Source: Gemmatimonadota bacterium (GTDB lineage Bacteria; Gemmatimonadota; Gemmatimonadetes; Palauibacterales; Palauibacteraceae). Taken from it: DNA of 12,927 nucleotides. The stretch's first letter is position 1. Each line of letters starts with the position of its first letter. The notes beneath the pieces are model-generated. The model made no database searches and had not been told where the DNA came from. It worked only from the letters and a program-made list of their open reading frames with translations. A program made the position numbers and the translations under genes. Location: assembly GCA_016649455.1 (NCBI GenBank), contig JAENXO010000024.1:1-12927 (forward strand), written 5' to 3'. Below are positions 6,443 through 12,927 of this stretch, one piece after another.

Positions 6443-7738
6443 GTGAAGATCCGTTCGGTCGTTCTGCTCACCGCCAGTCTGCTTGCCGTGTGCGAAGTGT
6501 CTGTCGTTGCCGCCCAGGAGGCCGATTCGGCCGACGACGGCCAACTCGCCGACGCGGACCGGGCCTGGATCGCGTCACGTGTCTACCGTGGCGTCGAACT
6601 CAATTTCGGGCATTGGGACGACGTGCCCGGGTACGACCTTCCCGTGGAATACCGGGAGTACCTGGACCGGGCGATGGGTGCAGCCGACCGGAAGGGATTT
6701 TCGCTCGCTACCCAGGAATTTGTCGCGAGCCTCGGAAACAGCCATACGTATTTCTCGGACCGTGCGCTGTACGAACACGCAGGGCCGTCACACGGATACA
6801 CCGTTCGGTATCTGGAAGGCGATTGGGTCGTAATCCGCAGCAGGCGCCCGGAGCTGTCCGCCGGTGACGTGATCGTCAGTGTAGACGAGGAACCGATCGA
6901 CGTCTTCTTCGACCGCAATCGACGCTACCTCAACACCTCGACGGAGCGATACGCGCGCCGTCGGCTGTTCTTCTGGAACCAGAGGCATCTGTGGCCAGAG
7001 GCCTATACGCTAGGTCTCGCCGACGGCCGGTCCGTCCCGATCGACGGGCCTGCACCGCAGTCGTCGCCCCTCCGACCGGTCGTAGACGGCCGATGGCTCG
7101 AGCCCGACCGGGTCGCTTACATCCGGGTCGGATCGTGGAACGACCAGGAGTACCAGGAACGAGCGATGGAGCTGCTCGAGGAGTTCCGCTCGGCCGAGGC
7201 CCTCATCGTCGACGTCAGGGGCAACGGCGGAGGATCCACGCCGGTGCCCTTCATTTCAGGCTTGATGGACCGCCCCTGGCGCTGGTACGCAGAGGCCACG
7301 CCGATGCGACTGGCAGTGTTCGCCAACATGGCCGAACAAGGACGTGACGGGTACTCCGATTTTCGCCGTCCGATGATGTCCTGGCCCGCGAGCGTCGAGG
7401 AGCCTGACTCCCTGTTCACGGGCCGTCTGGCGATTCTGGTGGACGCCGGCTGTCATTCGGCATGCGAAGACTTCACCATGCCGTTCAAGGACAATGGCCG
7501 GGCTGTTCTCGTCGGTGAGGCAACCGCTGGAAGCTCGGGACAGCCGTATTACGAGGACCTCGGAGATGGAATGCGTCTCGCAGTAGGCACCAAGCGCGAG
7601 TTCTTCCCCGATGGATCGCGGTTCGAAGGGGTCGGGATTGCTCCGGACCTGGTCGTGCTGCCGACGGCGGCCGAAATCAGGGGCGGAAGAGACCCCGAGC
7701 TCAAGCGCGCGCTGGAAGCGCTTCAGGCTTCGGACTGA
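6443..7738 (+). CDS. Exported S41 family peptidase, tricorn-like catalytic residues
   Basis: A 431-aa secreted or periplasmic serine endopeptidase of the S41 (tail-specific protease/tricorn/IRBP) family. The GTG start follows a GGAGG site and gives a signal peptide (hydrophobic 5-23, predicted cut VAA|Q at 24/25). A helical N-terminal region holds LGNSHTYF (97-104). A short PDZ-like segment (about 126-165, with LSAGDVIVSVDEEPIDV) follows. The S41 core has VAYIRVGSWNDQEY (224-237), LIVDVRGNGGG (254-264), the nucleophile region DAGCHSACEDF (334-344, Ser339), GEATAGSSGQP (358-368) and EGVGIAPDLVV (395-405). The CtpA-type catalytic Lys after the nucleophile is absent (Ser in AGSSGQ). Instead Ser100-His101-Ser339-Glu395 line up with the tricorn tetrad. 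It follows DUF819 by 124 bp and overlaps the rsmF 3' end by 16 bp, tail to tail. Substrate unknown; no tricorn beta-propellers are present. Confidence 0.93.
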   Translation: MKIRSVVLLTASLLAVCEVSVVAAQEADSADDGQLADADRAWIASRVYRGVELNFGHWDDVPGYDLPVEYREYLDRAMGAADRKGFSLATQEFVASLGNSHTYFSDRALYEHAGPSHGYTVRYLEGDWVVIRSRRPELSAGDVIVSVDEEPIDVFFDRNRRYLNTSTERYARRRLFFWNQRHLWPEAYTLGLADGRSVPIDGPAPQSSPLRPVVDGRWLEPDRVAYIRVGSWNDQEYQERAMELLEEFRSAEALIVDVRGNGGGSTPVPFISGLMDRPWRWYAEATPMRLAVFANMAEQGRDGYSDFRRPMMSWPASVEEPDSLFTGRLAILVDAGCHSACEDFTMPFKDNGRAVLVGEATAGSSGQPYYEDLGDGMRLAVGTKREFFPDGSRFEGVGIAPDLVVLPTAAEIRGGRDPELKRALEALQASD

Positions 7739-9213
7739 CTTCCAGTGCCCGAATCGGTCTCGAGGATTCGTTTCAGAAGTCGGGCATGCACGCCCGGGAT
7801 CTCGTGGCGCACCCGACCTGTTCGGACGAAGCCGCGACCGACCGGGAGACCTGACAGCCGGAGGGCCACGTAGCCGTCGGATATCCCTTCGACCTGGACC
7901 GGCTCCCGGCGGAGCAGGTCCAGCCACCGTTCGGCCGGCAGTTCCACGCCGCGGCCCGCGAGCGATCCCCCGAGCCAGCGGAGCAGGTCGTTGGTCGGAC
8001 GAGGCAGGTCCCCGGTATCGAATCCGAACCCGCGCAGCCCGACCGACACGGACTTCCAGCCCCGGTGTCCGGCCCAGGCTTCGAACGGCCACTCCCCGCA
8101 TCCGTGCACCCAGGCATGATCGCCCCGCAGCAGCCAGTCGATCCCTTCCAGTGCCCGGGAGTCGACCTGCCACACGTCGCCCAGCGCCGCGCGAATGGCG
8201 TCGATTCTTCTTGTGTCCCGCGCGGACTCACCTCCGACAGACTCATCATCGGAGACCGTCCGGGGAACCCGGGACCATCCGGAATCCGGGTCGGCCTCGC
8301 GGACGCCGACCGTGGAGTCCGTCCGGCGCAGCTTCGCCAGAAACAGGCCGCCCGAGTCGATGTGGTGGGGGTAGATTCGCACGGCGTTCTCGAGTCGTGG
8401 ATCGAACCGGAGGTCGCCGAACGAGGTGAGACCGGCGGCTGACGGGACGTCGAGCGCGACGGACTCGATCTCCACCGGGGCATCCTGCAGTACGGCGTCC
8501 ACCACGGCCTCGTTCTCTTCCGGCGCGAAGGTGCAGGTCGAGTACAGCACCGTGCCCCCTGGCCGGGTCAGGTCGATCGCCCGGCGAAGCAGCTCCTCCT
8601 GCAGCCCGACGATGTACTCGCGGTACGCCTCGGGCCTCGAACGGATTCTTCCCTTCCCCTTTCGTACCGTGCCTTCGGCCGAACAGGGGGCGTCAACCAG
8701 CACCCGATCGAACAACGCGCCGCCGGGAAAGAACCGCCCGTCCGCCGCCACGGTCAGCACGTTGACGTGCGCCGTGCGGTACACGTTCCCGGCCAGGGCC
8801 CGTATCCGCCCCTCGTGGGGCTCCACCGCGACTAGCGGTCCCCGGTCGTCCATCAGGTCGGCCAGGTGAGTGGTCTTGCCTCCCGGGGCAGCGCACAGGT
8901 CGAGCACCCGCTCACCGGGCCTCGGTGCGAGGATCGGAGCGGCCAGTCCCGTCGAGGCTAGCTGCACGTAGAACAGGCCCAGCCAGTGCTCGAGCGTGTG
9001 AGCGATCGAGCGCGGCTCGGAATCCACCCGGAAGAAGTCCGGCTGTCCATCGAGGGAAGCGAGGCGGTATCCCTGCCGCTCGAGCCGGGACAGCAGGCCG
9101 TCGGGCTCGATCCGACCCGTTCGAACCCGGATCGTCGTCGGCTCGGGCCGGGAGGCGGCCTCCATGAACCGATTCCAGTCCGGGATGATCCCCCGGTATC
9201 GTTCGAATGGCAT
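7723..9213 (-). CDS. rsmF: RsmF/YebU-like 16S rRNA (cytosine-5) methyltransferase (NOL1/NOP2/sun family)
   Basis: A cytoplasmic SAM-dependent RNA m5C methyltransferase, 496 aa (Escherichia coli RsmF is of similar length, about 480). Residues 1-95 match the N-terminal RNA-binding part, with PDWNRFMEA and PEPTTIRVRTGRI. The Rossmann domain has VLDLCAAPGGKTTHLADL (103-120, SAM-binding motif I), VLVDAPCSAEG (171-181, Cys177) and LYSTCTFAPEENE (223-235, catalytic Cys227); both family cysteines are present. Residues about 340-475 form an RsmF-type C-terminal extension ending in a PUA-like segment (ISDGYVALRLSGLPVGRGFV). That extension points to the RsmF/YebU branch, which modifies C1407 of 16S rRNA, rather than RsmB. 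The frame is open to 10068, but upstream residues are not conserved-looking and overlap two plus-strand genes. The ATG at 9213 gives the expected N terminus, though no clear ribosome-binding site precedes it. The target base is inferred. Confidence 0.9.
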   Translation of the reverse strand: MPFERYRGIIPDWNRFMEAASRPEPTTIRVRTGRIEPDGLLSRLERQGYRLASLDGQPDFFRVDSEPRSIAHTLEHWLGLFYVQLASTGLAAPILAPRPGERVLDLCAAPGGKTTHLADLMDDRGPLVAVEPHEGRIRALAGNVYRTAHVNVLTVAADGRFFPGGALFDRVLVDAPCSAEGTVRKGKGRIRSRPEAYREYIVGLQEELLRRAIDLTRPGGTVLYSTCTFAPEENEAVVDAVLQDAPVEIESVALDVPSAAGLTSFGDLRFDPRLENAVRIYPHHIDSGGLFLAKLRRTDSTVGVREADPDSGWSRVPRTVSDDESVGGESARDTRRIDAIRAALGDVWQVDSRALEGIDWLLRGDHAWVHGCGEWPFEAWAGHRGWKSVSVGLRGFGFDTGDLPRPTNDLLRWLGGSLAGRGVELPAERWLDLLRREPVQVEGISDGYVALRLSGLPVGRGFVRTGRVRHEIPGVHARLLKRILETDSGTGSQSEA

Positions 9214-9291
9214 GTCGGGCAAGAGGCCCGGAGCCGCGCCGTACCGCAACCCGGCTTGCGGAGTCGGGCCACAATCCGGATCGTGCCGGTC
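9214..9291. promoter_or_regulatory. Short divergent region between rsmF and the 101-aa gene
   Basis: These 78 bases must carry start signals for both directions. On the plus strand CACAAT at 9270-9275 is a -10-like hexamer 16 bases before the ATG at 9292, but no matching -35 is seen. No Shine-Dalgarno is obvious for either gene, so leaderless or weakly initiated messages are possible. Confidence 0.3.
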
Positions 9292-9597
9292 ATGGATGAC
9301 CACGACCCGCTGACCCCGCGCTCGCCCGCCGAGGCATACCCCCTGCTCAAGGGGGCCGTGGGTCCGATTCTGGACCGGAACGAAGAGGCGCGCGCGGCTT
9401 TTGACGCGATGTGCGAGCGCGGCCTGTCCGAGGAGGAAGCGCGGGAGGAGATCGCCCGGGTACTGCTCGCCGTGATGTTCCACATCGGAGCCGGCTCCGA
9501 TCGGCTCACGGCGGCAGGCGGCGGGGGCGGGCTGCGAAGCGAGGCATACCGCCGACTGGGCGAAGGAGAGACGGCGCGCCAGATCTTCGAGGGCTGA
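9292..9597 (+). CDS. Conserved-looking small protein of unknown function (101 aa)
   Basis: I do not recognise a named family. The protein is acidic, has no signal peptide or membrane segment, and is probably cytoplasmic. It begins MDDHDPLTPRSPAEAYPLLK and is mostly predicted helix: residues 16-65 contain EEARAAFDAMCERGLSEEEA and REEIARVLLAVMFHIG, an amphipathic run where Ala/Leu/Met/Phe alternate with Glu/Arg. A Gly-rich hinge (76-81) follows, then a second short helix ending RQIFEG. The ATG at 9292 is chosen because it lies after the divergent rsmF start; an in-frame GTG at 9283 is possible, and the frame is open further back only through rsmF's antisense. The codon pattern (GC-rich third positions) fits a real gene. 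It is read in the same direction as the LVIVD gene, 69 bp upstream of it. Confidence 0.68.
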   Translation: MDDHDPLTPRSPAEAYPLLKGAVGPILDRNEEARAAFDAMCERGLSEEEAREEIARVLLAVMFHIGAGSDRLTAAGGGGGLRSEAYRRLGEGETARQIFEG

Positions 9598-9619
9598 CTT
9601 CCCACCTGCATCGACTCTG

Positions 9620-9625
9620 TATACT
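9620..9625 (+). promoter_or_regulatory. Candidate -10 element for the LVIVD propeller gene
   Basis: TATACT matches the TATAAT consensus at five of six positions and lies 41 bases before the ATG at 9667, in the 69-bp gap after the 101-aa gene. The expected -35 position (around 9597-9602) is a poor match. If used, it would give a leader of about 35 bases and separate transcription from the upstream gene. Confidence 0.4.
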
Positions 9626-9666
9626 CTGGGCCAGCGTTTCCGAGCCCATTCTCCGACGAAAGCGAC

Positions 9667-11703
9667 ATGATGAGGTTTCCCCCGTTCCCGTACGGACCGT
9701 CTTCCTGTCCCCACGTTCTGGTACTGGCAGCCATCGCGACTGCAGTCGGCGCAGGTTCGTTGGCGGCTCAGGACGCTGCAGCGCCGCGGGTCGAGAAGAT
9801 CGTCATGGAGCCGGATTCGCTGGTGATCGCCGTCGGTGAGCGGGCGCCGATCTATGTGACGGCGCTGGATGCGTCCGGGAATCCGGTGGCGGACCCCGAC
9901 ATGATGGTGTGGATGCAGGGAGCAGAGGCGTCCGTGGACCAGGCCGCGGGCATCGTAACCGGAGTCCGGCCGGGCGAGACCGTGATCGAAACGCGCATCC
10001 GGCGCTGGGCGCCGGGACGAATCGGGTACGAAGACCTGAAGGCCTACACGCACGTGGTCGTACGCCACCCGCCGGTCGAGCAGGTCGAGATTGATGCCGG
10101 ATCCGGGGAGATCTACGTCGGGACACGCGAACGGCTCGCCGCCCGCGCGTCGTCATCTGGCGGCGTCAGGGAGGACGCTCCCATCCGCTGGTCATCCTCC
10201 GACCCGGAGGTGCTCGAAGTCGGCCCGGCGGGACTCGTGTACGCGAACCGGACCGGCACGGCCCGGCTCACGGCGGCTGCGGACGGCGCGTCCGGCACGA
10301 CCGAGATCCGGGTGGTCGAGAACCCGATCCGCACGCTCGTGGTCGAGCCCGCCTCGGCGTCCGTGCGGGTGGGCGACGTGCTGCGTCTGACCGCCGGCGC
10401 GCTGGACGACGACAAGCACCCGGTCGCCGGCGGCACCGTGCACTGGAGCTGGGAAGCCCTCGAGACCCAGCCGTTCGACGCGCTGCAGGTCGACGCGGAT
10501 GACGGACGCACCGGCGTGATCGTTCCGAACGAGCCCGGCCTGTATCGCGTCACGGCGCAGATCGGGGGCATGTGGCACGACGTGCTGGTCCGCGCGCTGC
10601 CACGGCCGCCCAGGCGTGAGATCAGCCTCGTGGCGCACGGCGTCGTCCCGACCGGCCAGGCGACCACCGATTTCTGGGCATTCGAGGGGCAGGATGGGCG
10701 GGACTACGTGTACACCGGCACCTACCACGGAAGCCTGATGTACGCCTGGGACGTCAGCGATCCGGCGGGTCCGGTGATCGTGGACTCGCTCGAATTCGAC
10801 GGACGGCGGGTGAACGACGTGAAGATCAACGACGCCCGCTCCCTGGCCGTGGTGACCAGCGAGCACGCATCGGATCGGAAGAACGGGATCACGGTGCTCG
10901 ACATCACCGAACCCTCCCATCCTCGCAAGCTCAGCCATTACACGGAGGGCCTCACGGGAGGCGTCCACAACACCTGGATCGTGGACGACCTCGTGTACGC
11001 GGTCCACTACGGTACGCGCGCCGTTCACATCATCGACATTTCGGACCCGAGTGCGCCGACTGAGGTCGGGCGCTGGCAGCTGCCGAACGCTGATCGGTTC
11101 CTGCACGACGTGACCGTGCTCGACGGCTACGCATACCTGTCCTACTGGAATGATGGCGTGGTGATCATCGATATCGGCGCCGGCACGCACGGCGGCACGC
11201 CCACCGAGCCGACGCTCGTATCGCAGTACGCCTACAGCTACCGGCTGGGCTCCGAGAGCTATGCGAACACCCATCACGCGATCAGATACGGCGACTACGT
11301 GTTCACGGGAGACGAGATCTTCGGCTGTGCGGAATGCGTCAACGGTCCGCGAGGCTACATCCACGTGATCGACGTCAGCGATATCGACCATCCCCGGAAG
11401 GTCGCGTGGTACCGCGTCCCGGAAGCAGGATCACACAACCTGTGGGCCGAGGATGACAGGCTCTACGTCGGATACTACCAGGCAGGCCTGCGCGTGGTGG
11501 ACATCTCCGGCGAGCTGCGCGGCGACCTGTACCGGCAGGGCCGGGAGATCGCCTGGTACATGACCGAGGATGGAACCGGCAGCTTGCCGAATGCGACCGA
11601 CACCTGGGGCGCGCAGCCGTTCAAGGGGAAGATCTACGCTTCGGATAGCGCGTCCGGTCTGTGGATCGTCGAGATGGAGGACGAGCCGCCTCTCGTCCCC
11701 TGA
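9667..11703 (+). CDS. Exported LVIVD-repeat seven-bladed propeller protein with N-terminal Ig-like modules
   Basis: A 678-aa secreted or outer-surface protein. Residues 1-34 are a signal peptide (hydrophobic 17-33, predicted cut LAA|Q). Residues about 41-133, 136-217 and 219-310 look like three bacterial Ig-like (Big2-type) modules: each begins near a V/I-x-x-[LIV]-x-[VI]-[ED]-P-type strand and contains an [IV]xVG turn. A short linker (PRPPRREI) leads to the propeller, about 322-673. Seven LVIVD-type strands are visible: AWDVSDP (360), VLDITEP (410), IIDISDP (455), IIDIGAG (500), VIDVSDI (567), VVDISGE (610) and IVEMEDE (667), consistent with seven blades. Four blades carry His at the same place (434, 480, 536, 590). 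Blade five also holds a CxxC (C554, C557). LVIVD proteins are surface proteins of uncertain function; binding or a metal-dependent activity is inferred. Tandem ATG codons at 9667/9670 leave the exact start open; the ribosome-binding site is weak. Confidence 0.92.
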   Translation: MMRFPPFPYGPSSCPHVLVLAAIATAVGAGSLAAQDAAAPRVEKIVMEPDSLVIAVGERAPIYVTALDASGNPVADPDMMVWMQGAEASVDQAAGIVTGVRPGETVIETRIRRWAPGRIGYEDLKAYTHVVVRHPPVEQVEIDAGSGEIYVGTRERLAARASSSGGVREDAPIRWSSSDPEVLEVGPAGLVYANRTGTARLTAAADGASGTTEIRVVENPIRTLVVEPASASVRVGDVLRLTAGALDDDKHPVAGGTVHWSWEALETQPFDALQVDADDGRTGVIVPNEPGLYRVTAQIGGMWHDVLVRALPRPPRREISLVAHGVVPTGQATTDFWAFEGQDGRDYVYTGTYHGSLMYAWDVSDPAGPVIVDSLEFDGRRVNDVKINDARSLAVVTSEHASDRKNGITVLDITEPSHPRKLSHYTEGLTGGVHNTWIVDDLVYAVHYGTRAVHIIDISDPSAPTEVGRWQLPNADRFLHDVTVLDGYAYLSYWNDGVVIIDIGAGTHGGTPTEPTLVSQYAYSYRLGSESYANTHHAIRYGDYVFTGDEIFGCAECVNGPRGYIHVIDVSDIDHPRKVAWYRVPEAGSHNLWAEDDRLYVGYYQAGLRVVDISGELRGDLYRQGREIAWYMTEDGTGSLPNATDTWGAQPFKGKIYASDSASGLWIVEMEDEPPLVP

Positions 11704-11748
11704 TTTCGTTCCGCGCGGGCTGGCCGGGCCGTGCAGGGCGCGACCGAC

Positions 11749-12276
11749 TCAGTCGAACAGTCCGTCCGGTACGGGCCGGCCGGGAAACGGGACCTCGTTG
11801 GTGATCGCGGCCACGCGCCATTCTCCGTCCAGGCGAATGAGCGAGAAGTTGTCCACGCCCTGGTTGCCACCGCCGTCCGGAATCTTCGCTTCGTACAGCA
11901 CCCATACCTGCGCCATGTCGCCGAACTCGGTTGACTTGAGATCGAGGATCGTCTCCTTGAACCCCTTCTCGGTCACTTGCGGCGTTCGATAGAACTCATC
12001 GAAGTCCTCGATGAATCCATCCAGCGTCAGCACGCTCATGGCGTCGCGGGAGCTGCGCAGAATGATCAGCGCCTCGGGAATGAACAGGGCCCGCACCGGC
12101 TCCCAGTCCGGGACCCGGCCCGCTTCGGCGCTGATGATGTCGTACAGGTCACGGACGGTCGCCTCGGCGCTCGGGGCGTTGGCGGCCTCACCGGTATCCT
12201 GAGCGAACAGCGGCATGGCCAGCAGGAGAGCAACGAAAGCGGCGATCATCGGGACACGGCGGAGAGTCTTCGACAT
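11749..12276 (-). CDS. Exported NTF2-like/SnoaL-like domain protein
   Basis: A 175-aa exported protein. Residues 1-25 are a signal peptide (Lys/Arg start, hydrophobic 9-24, predicted cut LFA|Q). The mature part fits the NTF2-like cone fold: a first helix (ATVRDLYDIISAE, 39-51), WEPVRALFIPEALII (58-72) with the family's 'W..l..lF.pda' pattern, a helix TLDGFIEDFDEFY (84-96) and then paired strands GFKETILDLKS (105-115), AQVWVLYEAK (122-131) and NFSLIRLDGEWRVAAITNE (143-161). Such domains bind small molecules or are enzymes in some families; here no catalytic residues can be assigned. The ATG at 12276 is preceded by GGGAGGA at a good distance. It converges on the LVIVD gene (45 bp between stops) and diverges from the glutamate-dehydrogenase-like gene. 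Family fold is likely, function unknown. Confidence 0.88.
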   Translation of the reverse strand: MSKTLRRVPMIAAFVALLLAMPLFAQDTGEAANAPSAEATVRDLYDIISAEAGRVPDWEPVRALFIPEALIILRSSRDAMSVLTLDGFIEDFDEFYRTPQVTEKGFKETILDLKSTEFGDMAQVWVLYEAKIPDGGGNQGVDNFSLIRLDGEWRVAAITNEVPFPGRPVPDGLFD

Positions 12277-12280
12277 GAAT

Positions 12281-12287
12281 TCCTCCC
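12281..12287 (-). promoter_or_regulatory. Ribosome binding site of the NTF2-like gene
   Basis: The minus strand reads GGGAGGA, four bases before the ATG at 12276, which supports the chosen start and the signal peptide. Confidence 0.65.
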
Positions 12288-12437
12288 GGAGAAGGGCCCG
12301 GCGAAGAGCCGTCCTGAATCAGTTCACCAGGAATGCACGCTGCAAACATGCTCCCGCGTCCACCCCGCGCGCCACCGGCCGGGCAGGCCGGCCGATCCGT
12401 ATCCACCCGTCTGGAGTGGTCCCCGGAATCCAGTCGA

Positions 12438-12443
12438 TAGTAT
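12438..12443 (+). promoter_or_regulatory. Weak candidate -10 for the dehydrogenase gene in the 239-bp divergent gap
   Basis: TAGTAT is the best -10-like hexamer on the plus strand between the NTF2-like gene (start 12276) and the dehydrogenase (start 12516). It would leave a leader of about 65 bases. No good -35 accompanies it. The rest of the gap (12288-12515) holds no convincing ORF or strong hairpin that I could see. Confidence 0.25.
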
Positions 12444-12515
12444 CCTTGCTCGTATGTCGGCCACGCCGGTGCCAGCGGCCGGGACTTCGCGCCTCCTCTT
12501 TCCAGGAACTAGAGA

Positions 12516-12927
12516 ATGTCAACGGAATTCGGATTTCTCGACCAGGTCCACCGGGCGTTCAACCAGGCTGCGGCGCTGACGGACCTCGACGAGGGACTGC
12601 TGGCGCAGATTCGAACCTGCAACAGCGTGTATCGGCTGACCTTTCCGCTGAAGCGTGACGACGGGTCGATCGAAGTGATCGAGGCGTGGCGGGCCGAGCA
12701 CAGCCAGCACAAGCTCCCGACCAAGGGTGGAATCCGATTCAGCATCGGAGTTACCGAAAACGAGGTAATGGCCCTCGCTGCCCTGATGACCTTCAAGTGC
12801 TCGGTCGTGGACGTCCCGTTCGGCGGCGCCAAAGGCGGGATCAAGATCGACCGCAGCAAATACTCGGCCGGTGAGCTCGAGCGGATCACGCGTCGCTACA
12901 CCTACGAATTGATCAAGAAGCGCTTCA
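12516..12927 (+). CDS. Glu/Leu/Phe/Val dehydrogenase (glutamate-dehydrogenase family), N-terminal fragment
   Basis: The first 137 codons of a gene cut by the right edge, so it has no stop here. The family catalyses NAD(P)-dependent oxidative deamination of an amino acid, for glutamate giving 2-oxoglutarate and ammonia, in the cytoplasm as hexamers. The visible part is most of the substrate-binding dimerisation domain. Three key lysines are present: Lys70 in LPTKGGIRFS, Lys94 in MTFKCSVV and catalytic Lys106 in PFGGAKGGIK. Their spacing (24 and 12 residues) equals that of the Clostridium symbiosum enzyme (K89, K113, K125). HSQHKLPTKGG, with basic residues before the Lys, is a common variant in bacteria and archaea. 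The start ATG is preceded by AGGA eight bases upstream (12504-12507). The nucleotide-binding domain and the NAD/NADP choice lie outside the window. Glutamate is the most likely substrate, but Leu/Phe/Val members cannot be fully excluded. Confidence 0.93.
   Translation, partial: MSTEFGFLDQVHRAFNQAAALTDLDEGLLAQIRTCNSVYRLTFPLKRDDGSIEVIEAWRAEHSQHKLPTKGGIRFSIGVTENEVMALAALMTFKCSVVDVPFGGAKGGIKIDRSKYSAGELERITRRYTYELIKKRF

Noticed and set aside
8986..9291. Extension of the 101-aa protein back to 8986
   Set aside because: The extension is antisense to the N-terminal part of rsmF, which carries conserved motifs; the ATG at 9292 lies in the divergent gap.
9214..10068. N-terminal extension of rsmF to 10068
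   Set aside because: The extra 285 residues run opposite the 101-aa gene and the signal peptide of the LVIVD protein; the known family N terminus begins at the ATG at 9213.
10192..11391. A 399-codon open frame on the minus strand opposite the LVIVD gene
   Set aside because: It has no recognisable domain, is Arg/Val/Asp/His-rich, and the opposite strand shows seven LVIVD blades in frame.
11704..11748. Possible terminator between the converging LVIVD and NTF2-like genes
   Set aside because: CGCGC (11712-11716) and GCGCG (11738-11742) can pair, but the loop is about 21 bases, the stem is short and there is no T run on either side.
482..12927. A peptide-catabolism system joining the S46 and S41 peptidases with the glutamate dehydrogenase
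   Set aside because: The genes are on different strands and transcripts, separated by housekeeping genes, so shared regulation is not supported. It remains only a general hint of protein-based nutrition.
1..12927. CRISPR arrays, tRNA or rRNA genes, insertion sequences, attachment sites, replication origin
   Set aside because: By eye I saw no regularly spaced direct repeats, cloverleaf-like structures, transposase motifs or terminal repeats; a dedicated scan could still find a small RNA.

Overview
The window is GC-rich and densely coded. It carries nine protein genes (two cut by the window edges) with short intergenic spaces, and I saw no RNA genes, mobile elements or CRISPR. The gene set suggests a Gram-negative bacterium, most likely Gemmatimonadota or a relative. 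It includes an S46 dipeptidyl peptidase, an inner-membrane TolB-like protein, a DUF3943 outer-membrane-type protein, an Ig-like/LVIVD propeller and several Sec-exported proteins with a cleavage site ending in A|Q. The phylum is inferred from gene content, not from a marker gene.

Left part (1-4314, minus strand). In order of transcription: a DUF3943 exported protein (4314-2881), an S46 dipeptidyl peptidase with the Asp/Glu-specific (DPP11-type) signature (2671-482), and the start of a TolB-like/TPR-type membrane protein (429 to beyond base 1). A divergent control region at 4315-4575 separates them from the next unit. A strong inverted repeat at 2853-2875 lies just past the DUF3943 stop codon.

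Centre (4576-9213). A tight plus-strand pair encodes dUTPase (dut) and a DUF819 membrane protein, 3 bp apart. Then comes an exported S41 peptidase with a tricorn-like catalytic tetrad. It ends tail-to-tail, with a 16-bp overlap, against a minus-strand RsmF/YebU-like rRNA m5C methyltransferase.

Right part (9292-12927). A 101-aa cytoplasmic protein of unknown function diverges from rsmF. It is followed by a large secreted protein with Ig-like modules and a seven-bladed LVIVD propeller, a minus-strand exported NTF2-like protein, and the N-terminal third or so of a glutamate-dehydrogenase-family enzyme running off the right edge.

The common thread is envelope and periplasm biology plus peptide and amino-acid use: S46 and S41 peptidases, and a Glu/Leu/Phe/Val-type dehydrogenase. 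Housekeeping genes (dut, rsmF) sit between them. I found no clear new defence, mobile or secondary-metabolite system. The most interesting leads are the ring of histidines predicted in the LVIVD propeller, the acid-specific S46 signature, the dut/DUF819 coupling with an insertion inside dUTPase, and two non-coding patterns (the 2853-2875 palindrome and a 21-bp phased TCAAG triplet at 4411-4457).
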